In this document: piece by piece, positions 1 to 8,074 of the stretch
How the letters are laid out: the number at the start of each line of letters is the position of its first letter
Position numbering within the stretch: position 1 is the first letter of the stretch
Assembly (NCBI RefSeq): GCF_030680185.1
Contig: NZ_JAUXVZ010000043.1
Coordinates: forward strand, 1 to 44,174
Origin: Phenylobacterium sp.
Lineage (GTDB): Bacteria > Pseudomonadota > Alphaproteobacteria > Caulobacterales > Caulobacteraceae
Direction: 5' to 3'
Length of the DNA: 44,174 nucleotides
Made by a program: the position numbers and the translations under genes
Notes under the pieces: model-generated
Told to the model about the DNA's origin: nothing
Seen by the model: the letters and a program-made list of their open reading frames with translations, nothing else
Database searches by the model: none

Positions 1-1610
<1,610 letters not shown>

Positions 1611-1686
1611 TCATCCCGGATCGCGCGCCTTGGCCGTATGTCTTCACCCGCCTTGCGGCGGGCCGGGTCGGCGAGGGGCCGGGGTC

Positions 1687-1974
1687 TTAGTCGAGGACGC
1701 CCAGGACGTCGCTTTCCTTCATGATCAGCAGGTCTTCACCTTCGAGCTTGATCTCGGTGCCGGACCACTTGCCGAACAGGATGCGATCGCCGGTCTTGAC
1801 GTCCAGGGGCTGGACCTTGCCGCTTTCATCACGAGCGCCGGGGCCGACGGCGATGATCTCGCCTTCCTGCGGCTTCTCTTTCACCGTGTCGGGGATGATG
1901 ATCCCGCCCTTGGTCTTTTGTTCTTCCTCGACGCGCCGGACGAGGACGCGGTCTCCCAAAGGACGAAACGCCAT
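1687..1974 (-). CDS. groES: GroES (Hsp10) co-chaperonin
   Basis: The 95-residue lid of the GroEL chamber, a heptameric ring. The protein opens [20 protein letters not shown], continues with the mobile-loop region ([10 protein letters not shown]) and ends with the typical strand ending LGVLD. I chose the ATG at 1974 because family members begin exactly there and a GGAG lies 11 bases upstream; the frame is open further upstream but that stretch looks like leader sequence. It is first in the groES-groEL operon, with a leader of about 95 bases that carries the CIRCE element. Confidence 0.97.
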   Translation of the reverse strand: MAFRPLGDRVLVRRVEEEQKTKGGIIIPDTVKEKPQEGEIIAVGPGARDESGKVQPLDVKTGDRILFGKWSGTEIKLEGEDLLIMKESDVLGVLD

Positions 1975-2041
1975 GTTTGGTCTTGCTCCATTCGGAACTA
2001 TTGCGAATTGCGATGAGGCTAGCCCCCGCGGTCGGCGCACA

Positions 2042-2068
2042 TTAGCAGCCGCCGACCCTGAGTGCTAA
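2042..2068. promoter_or_regulatory. CIRCE operator (HrcA binding site), left arm degenerate
   Basis: The right arm is the exact consensus GAGTGCTAA (2060-2068). The left arm, TTAGCAGCC (2042-2050), matches TTAGCACTC in its first six bases, and the spacer is exactly nine bases as in classical CIRCE. It sits just downstream of a promoter that faces groES, so HrcA bound here would block groESL transcription. hrcA itself is not in the window. Confidence 0.9.
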
Positions 2069-2077
2069 CGCGGCCTG

Positions 2078-2106
2078 GAATTAGGTAGGACCGGCCTGGG
2101 AGTCAA
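2078..2106 (-). promoter_or_regulatory. groESL housekeeping promoter
   Basis: Read on the minus strand, a -35 element TTGACTC (2106-2100) is followed after 14 bases by CCTAATTC (2085-2078). This fits the Caulobacter vegetative consensus TTGACGS-N10 to 14-GCTANAWC well. Transcription would start about ten bases before the CIRCE element. I did not see a convincing separate heat-shock sigma promoter, though one may overlap. Confidence 0.6.
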
Positions 2107-2214
2107 GCTCAGCCATGCAGGTTCGGGGCAGGTTCAGCCGGTCTCATGGCGACCTCAGGAAATATGTCGGAAGCTTAACTGGATGGCGGCCATCCCCGTG
2201 CCTATCTGGGGGTC

Positions 2215-2304
2215 ATGGTCAAACTCTTCAAACTCCTCCCGGCCCTGATGGCCCTGGCGGGCGTCCTCAGCCTCTTCCTGCTGACCCGGCCGGCCAGCCT
2301 CTAA
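2215..2304 (+). CDS. putative 29-residue hydrophobic peptide
   Basis: A short frame with an ATG at 2215 preceded by GGGGGT at good spacing encodes MVKLFKLLPALMALAGVLSL then FLLTRPASL. It has two N-terminal lysines, one hydrophobic stretch of about 18 residues and a short polar tail, so it could be a one-pass membrane microprotein or a lone signal-like peptide. It lies between the groESL promoter, which points away, and the acyl-CoA dehydrogenase promoter region. I recognise no family. The ribosome binding site and the sharply hydrophobic composition are the only support, so it may be chance. Confidence 0.4.
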   Translation: MVKLFKLLPALMALAGVLSLFLLTRPASL

Positions 2305-2355
2305 GTCGCCCTCCGCCAGGGCGAACCTTCGAAAGCGCTGATGGCGATCCCGCCG

Positions 2356-2405
2356 CAAACAATTGTTTGACCGGCTTCTGCGGCCCTGTGTCGAACAGTT
2401 GTTTG
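2356..2405. promoter_or_regulatory. twin 14-bp palindromes, candidate operators for the acyl-CoA dehydrogenase
   Basis: CAAACAATTGTTTG (2356-2369) is a perfect palindrome, and CGAACAGTTGTTTG (2392-2405) is a near copy of it 36 bases further on. Both are AT-rich islands in GC-rich DNA, 115-165 bases upstream of the acyl-CoA dehydrogenase start. Paired near-identical dyads of this size are typical of a dimeric repressor such as a TetR or GntR protein. Which regulator binds is not known; two TetR genes occur at 28.5-29.9 kb but nothing links them to this site. Confidence 0.55.
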
Positions 2406-2520
2406 ATTTTCGGACGATCTGCGCCAATGGTGGGCGGCAGATCGATCCGGGCGCGCCTTGGCCTCAAGGGCTGGCCCCCCGGCGCCCAGCTTCAACGCCA
2501 ATGTCCCCGGGAGGACCGCC

Positions 2521-3840
2521 ATGAACATCGCCGCTGAAAAAGCCCAATCCAGCTTTGCGCTGAACCCGCAGGATGCGCTGAACGACCTCCGCATCTCCGA
2601 AAAGGCGCTGCCGCTTCTGAACCACGTGAAGAAGTTCATCGCCGAGGTGGTCCAGCCGATGAGCGTGGAATTCCATCGCCTGGGCGAGGGCAAGACCGAC
2701 ATCTGGTCCTATGCGCCCGGCCAGCTGGAAGTTCTGGAAGCGGCCAAGGACAAGGCCAAGGCCGAGGGCCTGTGGAACTTCTTCCTGCCCGACGCCGAGA
2801 CCGGCGAGGGCCTGTCGAATCTGGACTACGCCTATATCGCCGTCGAGCTCGGCAAGAACCCGATGGCCTCGGAGACCATGAACTGCGCCGCGCCCGACAC
2901 CGGCAACATGGAAGTGCTTGAGCGCGTCGGCACGCCCGAGCAGAAGGAAAAGTGGCTGAAGCCGCTGCTGGAAGGCAAGATCCGCTCGGCCTTCGCCATG
3001 ACCGAGCCGGACATGGCCTCGTCCGACGCCAAGAACATCCGCATGCGCGCCACCCTGGTGGGCGACGAATACGTCCTCAATGGCGAGAAGCACGACATCT
3101 CCGGCGCCGGCGACCCGCGCTGCAAGGTGATGATCACCATGGTGCAGACCAGCCCCGAGGGTCCGCCCCACCTGCGCCAGTCGCAGATCCTGGTGCCCAT
3201 GGACACCCCCGGCGTGCAGGTGGTCGGGCCTATGAATGTGTTCGGCGATCCCGACGCGCCCCATGGCCACATGCACATCGTGTTCGACAATGTCCGCGTG
3301 CCGGCCTCGAACATGCTGCTGGGCGAAGGCCGCGGCTTCGAGATCAGCCAGCTGCGCCTCGGCCCCGGCCGGATCCACCACTGTATGCGCGCCATCGGCC
3401 AGGCCGAGAAGGCGCTGGACCTGATGGTCACCCGCGGCCTGACCCGTGAAGCCTTCGGCAAGCCGATCATCCAGCTGGGCGGCAATGTGGAAATCGTCAG
3501 CCGCGCCCGCATCGAGATCGAGGCCATGCGCCTGATGGTGCTCAAGGCCGCCAAGGCCATGGACGTGCTGGACCGTCAGGAAGCCCGCATCTGGATCCAC
3601 ATGGTCAAGGCCATGGTGCCCGAGCGGGTCTGCCAGATCATCGACCAGGCCATCCAGATGCACGGCGCCACCGGCGTCTCGCAGAAGACCCCGCTCGCGC
3701 GGATGTACACCTCCACCCGCACCCTGCGTCTGGCCGATGGCCCGGACGAGGTGCACCACATGGTGGTCGGCCGCAACGAGCTGCGGCAGTACCGCGAAAT
3801 GCCGCAGGATCCGTCCACCGCGGCGGTGTTCCGCAACTAG
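2521..3840 (+). CDS. acyl-CoA dehydrogenase (ACAD10/11-like)
   Basis: FAD flavoenzyme that introduces the alpha,beta double bond in an acyl-CoA and passes electrons to ETF (encoded at 25.2-26.9 kb). The 439 residues carry the usual order: N-terminal helical domain, the mid beta domain with FAMTEPDMASSDAKNI and the FAD-contacting GEKHDISGAGDPRCK, then the C-terminal helical domain with RLGPGRIHHCMRAIGQAE, QMHGATGVSQ and the late RTLRLADGPDEVH. The last features resemble the bacterial relatives of ACAD10/11 more than short-chain enzymes. The ATG at 2521 is preceded by GGGAGGA and fits family length. Twin palindromes lie upstream and a strong terminator follows, so it is probably a single-gene unit. 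The substrate cannot be read from sequence. Confidence 0.93.
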   Translation: MNIAAEKAQSSFALNPQDALNDLRISEKALPLLNHVKKFIAEVVQPMSVEFHRLGEGKTDIWSYAPGQLEVLEAAKDKAKAEGLWNFFLPDAETGEGLSNLDYAYIAVELGKNPMASETMNCAAPDTGNMEVLERVGTPEQKEKWLKPLLEGKIRSAFAMTEPDMASSDAKNIRMRATLVGDEYVLNGEKHDISGAGDPRCKVMITMVQTSPEGPPHLRQSQILVPMDTPGVQVVGPMNVFGDPDAPHGHMHIVFDNVRVPASNMLLGEGRGFEISQLRLGPGRIHHCMRAIGQAEKALDLMVTRGLTREAFGKPIIQLGGNVEIVSRARIEIEAMRLMVLKAAKAMDVLDRQEARIWIHMVKAMVPERVCQIIDQAIQMHGATGVSQKTPLARMYTSTRTLRLADGPDEVHHMVVGRNELRQYREMPQDPSTAAVFRN

Positions 3841-3868
3841 GGGCTTGGCTTCCTTTTCGCTTTCGAGA

Positions 3869-3902
3869 GACCCCGGCGCCTGCGCCGGGGTCTTTTGCTT
3901 TT
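3869..3902 (+). terminator. rho-independent terminator after the acyl-CoA dehydrogenase
   Basis: GACCCCGGCG and its complement (3869-3878 and 3883-3892) form a GC-rich stem of ten pairs with a four-base loop, followed by TTTTGCTTTT. It lies 28 bases after the stop codon and ends the acyl-CoA dehydrogenase transcript before the next GNAT gene. Confidence 0.9.
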
Positions 3903-3954
3903 GCCCTCCCGCGTCCGGCTGGCGGCGCCGCTTGGCTGGGTGTATGGCCAAGCC

Positions 3955-4479
3955 ATGAGCCCCGACACGCGCCTCGATGTTCTGACCGCCCAACAGGCGC
4001 AGTCCCATCTGCCGGCCTTGGGCGAACTGCTGGCCGCCTGCGTGGCGCAGGGCGCTTCGGTCTCCTTTCTCGCCGGCCTGGAGGTCGAGCGCGCCACGGC
4101 CTGGTGGGCCGGCCAACTGGGCGCGAACGACGGCCGCCGACTGGTCACGGCCTTCGACCGCCAGGGGCTGTGTGGCGTCGTCCAGGTGATCCCGGCCGGG
4201 CCAGAGAACCAGCCTCACCGCGGGGATGTGGCCAAGATGCTGGTCCTGCCCCGCGCCCGGCGCATGGGCCTCGGCGCCGCCCTGCTGGAGGGCGCCGAAG
4301 CGGCCGCCCGCCAGATGGGGCTGACGCTCCTGGTGCTCGACACCGTCACGGGCGGCGACGCCGAGCGCCTCTATGCCCGCGCCGGCTGGACCCGCGTCGG
4401 CGTCATTCCCGATTTCGCCCTCTCCACAGACGGTCGGCCCGAGGCCACCACCGTCTTCTACAAGGCGCTCGCCCAATGA
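3955..4479 (+). CDS. GNAT family N-acetyltransferase
   Basis: 174-residue acetyltransferase of the Gcn5-related fold. The acetyl-CoA loop is visible as VAKMLVLPRARRMGLGAALL around residues 92-111, with the R-x-x-G-x-G signature in RRMGLG, and the C-terminal half has the usual LYARAGWTRVG strand-turn. The ATG at 3955 is chosen because the fold starts soon after it; upstream in-frame sequence overlaps the terminator and has no good ribosome site. It ends 108 bases before a TSUP permease gene in the same orientation. The acetyl acceptor is unknown. Confidence 0.85.
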   Translation: MSPDTRLDVLTAQQAQSHLPALGELLAACVAQGASVSFLAGLEVERATAWWAGQLGANDGRRLVTAFDRQGLCGVVQVIPAGPENQPHRGDVAKMLVLPRARRMGLGAALLEGAEAAARQMGLTLLVLDTVTGGDAERLYARAGWTRVGVIPDFALSTDGRPEATTVFYKALAQ

Positions 4480-4587
4480 GGCTTGCAGCGCCTGCTCCGT
4501 CCCGCGCGCGACGCGCTGGCGGACCTGGACTCCTGGCGGCCTGTGACCGCCAAGAGCGCCCGGCCGCCCTTCTGGAGGCTACCCCAC

Positions 4588-5355
4588 GTGACCCTTCCCA
4601 TTGCGATCTTCATCCTGGCCGCCGCCTTTGCGACGGCCACCCTGTCTGGCGTCTTCGGCATGGCCGGCGGCTTGGTGCTGATGGGCGCCCTGGCCCTGGT
4701 GCTGCCGGTGTCAGCGGCCTTCGTCACCCATGGCGTCCTGCAGCTGGTCGCCAATGGCTGGCGGGCTGTCCTGCATAGGCGCCATGTCCGCTGGGACATT
4801 GTCGGCTGGTATGCGCTCGCCTCCCTGATCGCCGGCGTTCTGGTCTCGCTCGCCGCCTTCACCCCGTCCAAGCCGTTCCTGTTCCTGATGCTGGGCCTCG
4901 TGCCCTGGCTCACCTGGCTGCCGCAGGGCTGGCTGAAGCTGGACGCTGCTCGGCCGCCCCAGGCCTTCGCCTCGGGCTTCCTGGTCACCGGCGTGAACCT
5001 GATGGCCGGGGTGGCCGGCCCGCTGCTGGACATCTTCTTCGTCCGCACCGAGCTCACCCGCCACGCCATCGTCGCCACCAAGGCCGCCACCCAGGTCTTC
5101 GCCCACCTGGCCAAGATCATCGTCTATGGCGCGCCGCTGCTGGTGGCGGGCGGGAGCCCCGGCGCCGCCGACATGCCGCCCCCGTGGCTGTTCGCCCTGG
5201 CCGTTCCGCTCTCCATGGCCGGCACCTGGTGCGGCGGCCTGATCCTGGAGCGGATGAGCGACGTGAACTTCAAGCGCTGGACCCGCTGGATCGTGACGGC
5301 CGTCGGCGTCCTCTACCTGATCCAGGCCGCCCAGCTTCTGGGGCTCGGCGCATGA
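4588..5355 (+). CDS. TSUP (TauE/SafE) family membrane permease, copy 1
   Basis: 255-residue integral membrane protein of the sulfite exporter TauE/SafE (TSUP) family, which move small sulfonates, sulfite or other organic anions. The first helix carries the repeat signature SGVFGMAGGLVLM, and the second half repeats the fold around VAGPLLDIFFVRTEL; roughly eight hydrophobic segments can be seen. I chose the GTG at 4588 because GGAGG stands nine bases before it and the protein then begins directly with its first membrane helix; a TTG at 4483 would add about 35 polar residues. Its stop overlaps the start of the next gene (ATGA), so the two are translated together and are clear paralogues. Confidence 0.88.
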   Translation: MTLPIAIFILAAAFATATLSGVFGMAGGLVLMGALALVLPVSAAFVTHGVLQLVANGWRAVLHRRHVRWDIVGWYALASLIAGVLVSLAAFTPSKPFLFLMLGLVPWLTWLPQGWLKLDAARPPQAFASGFLVTGVNLMAGVAGPLLDIFFVRTELTRHAIVATKAATQVFAHLAKIIVYGAPLLVAGGSPGAADMPPPWLFALAVPLSMAGTWCGGLILERMSDVNFKRWTRWIVTAVGVLYLIQAAQLLGLGA

Positions 5356-6107
5356 GCGGCCTGACCATCGGCCTGACCCTCGCGGCCGTCTTCGTCGCCT
5401 CGGCCATATCGGGGCTGCTGGGCATGGCCGGCGGCTCGCTGCTGATGGCGGTGCTGACTCTGATCCTGCCGGTCAGCGCCGCGCTCGCCCTGCACGGGGC
5501 GGCGCAACTGGCCTCGAACCTGGCGAGGGCGGGCTTTAACGCCCGACACGTCCGCTTCCGCGCCGCGGGCTGGTTCGGCCTGGGGGCGCTCAGCGCCATG
5601 GGCCTGCTGTCGTTCGTGGCCTTCCAGCCGTCCAAGGCGGCCGTGTTCATCGGCATGGGCCTGTTGCCGATCCTCGTCTGGCTGCCGCCCAGGCTCATCC
5701 CCCTGGACGCCGCTCGGCCGACCCACGCCGTGGCGGGCGGTTTCCTGGCCACGCTCATGGCCCTGGCGGTGGGCGTCTCGGGTCCCTTGAGCGAGCTGTT
5801 CCTGGTGCGCAGTTCCCTGAACCGCCACGAGGTGATCGGCACCAAGGCCGCCTTCCAGGTATTCGCCCATCTGGCCAAGCTCGTCTTCTATGGCGGGGCG
5901 TTGTTTTCGCTGGGTGGCCAGGGGGAGGGGTTGGCCCTGGGCCTGGTGGCCGGCGTCGTCCTGGCCGCGGTGGCCGGGGCTGCGGTGGGGCGGCGGTTTC
6001 TCGACGCGATCTCGGAGGACCACTTCCGCCGCTGGCGCCGGTGGATCTTCACCGCCCTGGGCGCCGGCTTCCTGATCCAGGGGCTGCGCCTGCTGGCGGG
6101 GGCCTGA
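5352..6107 (+). CDS. TSUP (TauE/SafE) family membrane permease, copy 2
   Basis: 251-residue paralogue of the preceding permease. Matching positions include SGLLGMAGGSLLM in the first helix, LPVSAALALHGAAQLASN, and the second-half segment VRSSLNRHEVIGTKAAFQVFAHLAK, which closely mirrors copy 1. The ATG overlaps the stop of copy 1 by four bases. Two TSUP proteins made from one message may act as a heterodimer or as separate transporters with related substrates; the sequence does not say which. The stop codon is followed within a few bases by a terminator structure that works for the opposite strand. Confidence 0.88.
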   Translation: MSGLTIGLTLAAVFVASAISGLLGMAGGSLLMAVLTLILPVSAALALHGAAQLASNLARAGFNARHVRFRAAGWFGLGALSAMGLLSFVAFQPSKAAVFIGMGLLPILVWLPPRLIPLDAARPTHAVAGGFLATLMALAVGVSGPLSELFLVRSSLNRHEVIGTKAAFQVFAHLAKLVFYGGALFSLGGQGEGLALGLVAGVVLAAVAGAAVGRRFLDAISEDHFRRWRRWIFTALGAGFLIQGLRLLAGA

Positions 6108-6109
6108 GA

Positions 6110-6177
6110 CAAAAAAAGAGCCGCGTCCATGAAGGGCGCGGCTCGAAAGGTATAGGGAGGAAACGCCCAAAAGGGCC
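6110..6177 (-). ncRNA. candidate small RNA with exposed CCUCCC and intrinsic terminator
   Basis: On the minus strand a plausible vegetative promoter, TTGCCTT-N13-ATTATCTC with the second element at 6190-6183, is followed by about 68 bases with the layout of a small regulatory RNA. A 5' hairpin GCCC-UUUU-GGGC spans 6176-6165, an unpaired pyrimidine-rich stretch contains CCUCCC at 6160-6155, and a long terminator hairpin ends in seven T residues. There is no open frame in it and no minus-strand protein gene nearby that would need this terminator. The CCUCCC is complementary to Shine-Dalgarno sequences, as in several known alphaproteobacterial small RNAs. Not matched to a named family. Confidence 0.5.
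6111..6144 (-). terminator. intrinsic terminator acting on the minus strand
   Basis: GAGCCGCG (6118-6125) pairs with CGCGGCTC (6137-6144), and three further pairs, one of them G-U, extend the stem to 11 with a five-base loop. The seven A residues at 6111-6117 become a T tract only when read on the minus strand, so the terminator serves a minus transcript rather than the permease genes. It forms the 3' end of the small RNA candidate. Confidence 0.8.
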
Positions 6178-6257
6178 AGGCTGAGATAATCGACTGCTGG
6201 CCAAAGGCAAGAGGTCGGGTGAAAAATTCTTGGCGCCGTGGGGTGAGAGGGGATGAA

Positions 6258-6839
6258 ATGAAGCTGCACGCCCAGAATTCGCACAATGACCATGTCGGCC
6301 TCGAACCGCTCGGCGAACACCATCGTGCGGAGCTGCAGGTCGCCTGCGCCGCCGATCCCCAGGTGTGGCGCGACCTCTACCCTCACTCGATGGCGCCTGA
6401 ACACTTCGACGCCGCGTGGACCAGGATGATGGCGCAGGCCGCTGACGGCAGCTGGATCCCTCATGCGGTTCTGGTCGAGGGCCGCTGCATCGGCATGACC
6501 AGCTATATCGGCCCCGACAGCGCCAATGCGACCGTCGAGATCGGCGGCACCTACTACCATCCCGACCACCGGGGCGGGGCGGCGAACCCGGCCGCCAAGC
6601 GGCTGATGCTGGACCACGCCTTCGCCGCCGGCGCCCGGCGGGTGCAGCTCAACGTCGACGCCATCAACCACCGCTCCCGCGCGGCGGTCCTGAAGCTGGG
6701 GGCCGTGCAGGAGGGTGTCCTGCGCCAAAACCGCGTCGTCTGGACCGGCCGCATCCGAGACACGGTGGTGTTCTCCATCCTGGCCGATGAGTGGCCTGCG
6801 GTGCGGGCAGGGTTAGATGCGCGGCTGGCGGGGTACTGA
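6258..6839 (+). CDS. GNAT family N-acetyltransferase (RimJ/RimL-like)
   Basis: 193 residues similar in layout to the RimL group of acetyltransferases: an N-terminal strand with VGLEPLGEHHRAEL, a middle strand VEIGGTYYHPDHRGGAANPA carrying the acetyl-CoA loop, then RRVQLNVDAINHRSRAAVLKLGA, and the late EGVLRQNRVVWTGRIRDTV. This order is diagnostic of the RimJ/RimL type. The ATG at 6258 follows GAGAGGGG; an upstream GTG at 6219 has no good ribosome site. The neighbours are a small RNA candidate on the other strand and a repeat island, so context gives no clue to the substrate. Confidence 0.87.
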   Translation: MKLHAQNSHNDHVGLEPLGEHHRAELQVACAADPQVWRDLYPHSMAPEHFDAAWTRMMAQAADGSWIPHAVLVEGRCIGMTSYIGPDSANATVEIGGTYYHPDHRGGAANPAAKRLMLDHAFAAGARRVQLNVDAINHRSRAAVLKLGAVQEGVLRQNRVVWTGRIRDTVVFSILADEWPAVRAGLDARLAGY

Positions 6840-6840
6840 C

Positions 6841-6858
6841 CCCACGCCCACGCCCACG
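6841..6858. repeat. short tandem repeat (CCCACG) x3
   Basis: Three perfect copies of CCCACG start directly after the stop codon of the GNAT gene, followed by a partial CCCG. This is a simple hexamer repeat outside coding sequence and could vary in copy number. Confidence 0.75.
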
Positions 6859-6864
6859 CCCGTC

Positions 6865-6942
6865 ACCCTCGGACTTGATCCGAGGGTCCATGCACACGGG
6901 AGAGAGGCGGTGTTCATGGATGGTCGGGTCAGGCCCGACCAT
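6865..6942. repeat. pair of intergenic hairpins of alphaproteobacterial repeat type
   Basis: Two perfect nine-pair stems are present. ACCCTCGGA-CTTGA-TCCGAGGGT occupies 6865-6887 and ATGGTCGGG-TCAGG-CCCGACCAT occupies 6920-6942. Sequences of this style (CTCGGACTTGATCCGAGG, GGTCGGGTCAGGCCCGACC) are common interspersed elements between genes of alphaproteobacteria. They may also help end the transcript of the upstream GNAT gene, although no T tract follows. Confidence 0.7.
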
Positions 6943-6975
6943 GACGGCGTGGGCGGGGGTGTGACGCCGTGCGAC

Positions 6976-7099
6976 CGCCCTCGTCCTTCGAGGCCCTGCT
7001 AGCGCAGGGCGCCTCAGGATGAGGGCGGACTTAAGAGGCCTCAGCCAGCGCCCACCTTCCTCATCCTGAGGTGCGAGCGGTAGCGAGCCTCGAAGGACG
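6976..7099. repeat. inverted pair of REP-like palindromic elements
   Basis: Copy A (6976-7027) has the outer arms CGCCCTC/GAGGGCG, then CGTCCTTCGAGGC paired imperfectly with GCCTCAGGATGAGG, and an inner stem GCCCTGC-TAGC-GCAGGGC. Copy B (7059-7099) carries the same CCTCATCCTGAGG and CCTCGAAGGACG arms in the opposite orientation with a different inner stem. Two such elements facing each other form a unit like the paired REP elements of other bacteria. No transposase lies nearby. Confidence 0.75.
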
Positions 7100-7118
7100 C
7101 AAGGCCGCGCCGCCCCCG

Positions 7119-7994
7119 CTAAGCGCTGGCGGCCGTGCGTTCAGCCGACGCCGGGAAGAACACCTCGTCGGCGTGCTTGGCCACGTCCTGGGCGGTGTAG
7201 GGCTTGCCCGGATTGAAGCCGTCGGTCTGCACCATCTTGATCTCGCGCACCCCGCGGGACGACACCCCCAGCACCTTGCCCGAATGGTCGGCGGCGAGGT
7301 CGGAGACCATGTAGAGCACGCCCGGCGCGATGTTCTCCGGCAGGCTCATGGCGTCGGGCTCCTTGCCCTGGCGGCCGGGCAGGTCGGCGGTCATGCGGGT
7401 GAAGGCGCCGGGCGCCAGGCCCATGACACGGATGCCGTACTTGCGGCCCTCGATCGACAGCACGCGCATCAGGCCATAGATGCCGGCCTTGGCCGCCCCG
7501 TAATTGGCCTGGCCGAAATTGCCGTAGAGGCCCGAGGTGGACGAGGTCAGCACCATCACGCCCGGATGATTGTTCTCCTTCATCCACTTCCACACCGGCC
7601 AGGCGCAGCAATAGGTGCCCTTCAGGTGCACCTTGACCACCAGGTCCCAGTCGGCTTCGGAGGTGTTGGCGAAGGTCTTGTCACGCAGGATGCCGGCGTT
7701 GCAGACCAGGATGTCGATCTTGCCGTAGGTATCCAGGGCGGTCTTGAGGATGTTCTCGCCGCCTTCGACGGTGGAGACGTCGTCGCCATTGGCCACGGCC
7801 TTGCCGCCGGCCGCCTCGATCTCGTCGACCACCTTCTGGGCGGCGCTGCGGTCGGCGCCCGACCCGTCGCGGGTCCCGCCCAGGTCGTTGACCACCACTG
7901 AGGCGCCTTCCTTGGCGAACAGCTTGGCATAGGCCTCGCCCAGGCCGCCGCCGGCCCCGGTCACGATGGCCACTTTTCCGTCGAGCAATCCCAT
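7119..7994 (-). CDS. SDR family dehydrogenase, (3R)-hydroxyacyl-CoA dehydrogenase-like
   Basis: NAD(P)-dependent short-chain dehydrogenase of 291 residues, close in layout to the dehydrogenase part of peroxisomal multifunctional enzyme type 2. Visible are the cofactor loop TGAGGGLG (12-19), NDLGG and the DGSGADRSAA insert typical of that group, CNAG (98-101), and the catalytic Ser151/152, Tyr165 and Lys169. The ATG at 7994 follows GGGAGACG. It probably oxidises 3-hydroxyacyl-CoA in a beta-oxidation-type route and would work with the acyl-CoA dehydrogenases and MaoC hydratase of the window. It lies 80 bases downstream of tadA in the same orientation. Confidence 0.88.
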   Translation of the reverse strand: MGLLDGKVAIVTGAGGGLGEAYAKLFAKEGASVVVNDLGGTRDGSGADRSAAQKVVDEIEAAGGKAVANGDDVSTVEGGENILKTALDTYGKIDILVCNAGILRDKTFANTSEADWDLVVKVHLKGTYCCAWPVWKWMKENNHPGVMVLTSSTSGLYGNFGQANYGAAKAGIYGLMRVLSIEGRKYGIRVMGLAPGAFTRMTADLPGRQGKEPDAMSLPENIAPGVLYMVSDLAADHSGKVLGVSSRGVREIKMVQTDGFNPGKPYTAQDVAKHADEVFFPASAERTAASA

Positions 7995-8074
7995 TGTCGT
8001 CTCCCTAAAATGTTCGAATTCTTATGGGCGCCATCATCCGACCGGGCGGGGGGACTTGGCAAGGCGGACGGCGC

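Noticed and set aside
2464..4476. A 670-codon open frame antisense to the acyl-CoA dehydrogenase and GNAT genes
   Set aside because: It spans two well-supported genes and a terminator on the other strand and shows no domain; GC-rich codon bias removes stops in this frame.
3955..4479. The GNAT at 3955 or at 40659 as the missing antitoxin of the YjhX-type protein
   Set aside because: Neither adjoins the YjhX-type gene, and both look like general GNATs; distance makes a toxin-antitoxin pairing unsupported.
6155..6160. GGGAGG on the plus strand as a ribosome binding site for a gene
   Set aside because: No start codon follows at usable distance, and the other strand explains it better as the CCUCCC of a small RNA candidate.
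5313..6728. A 471-codon minus-strand frame across the second permease and second GNAT genes
   Set aside because: It covers the terminator hairpin and small RNA candidate and has no recognisable domain.
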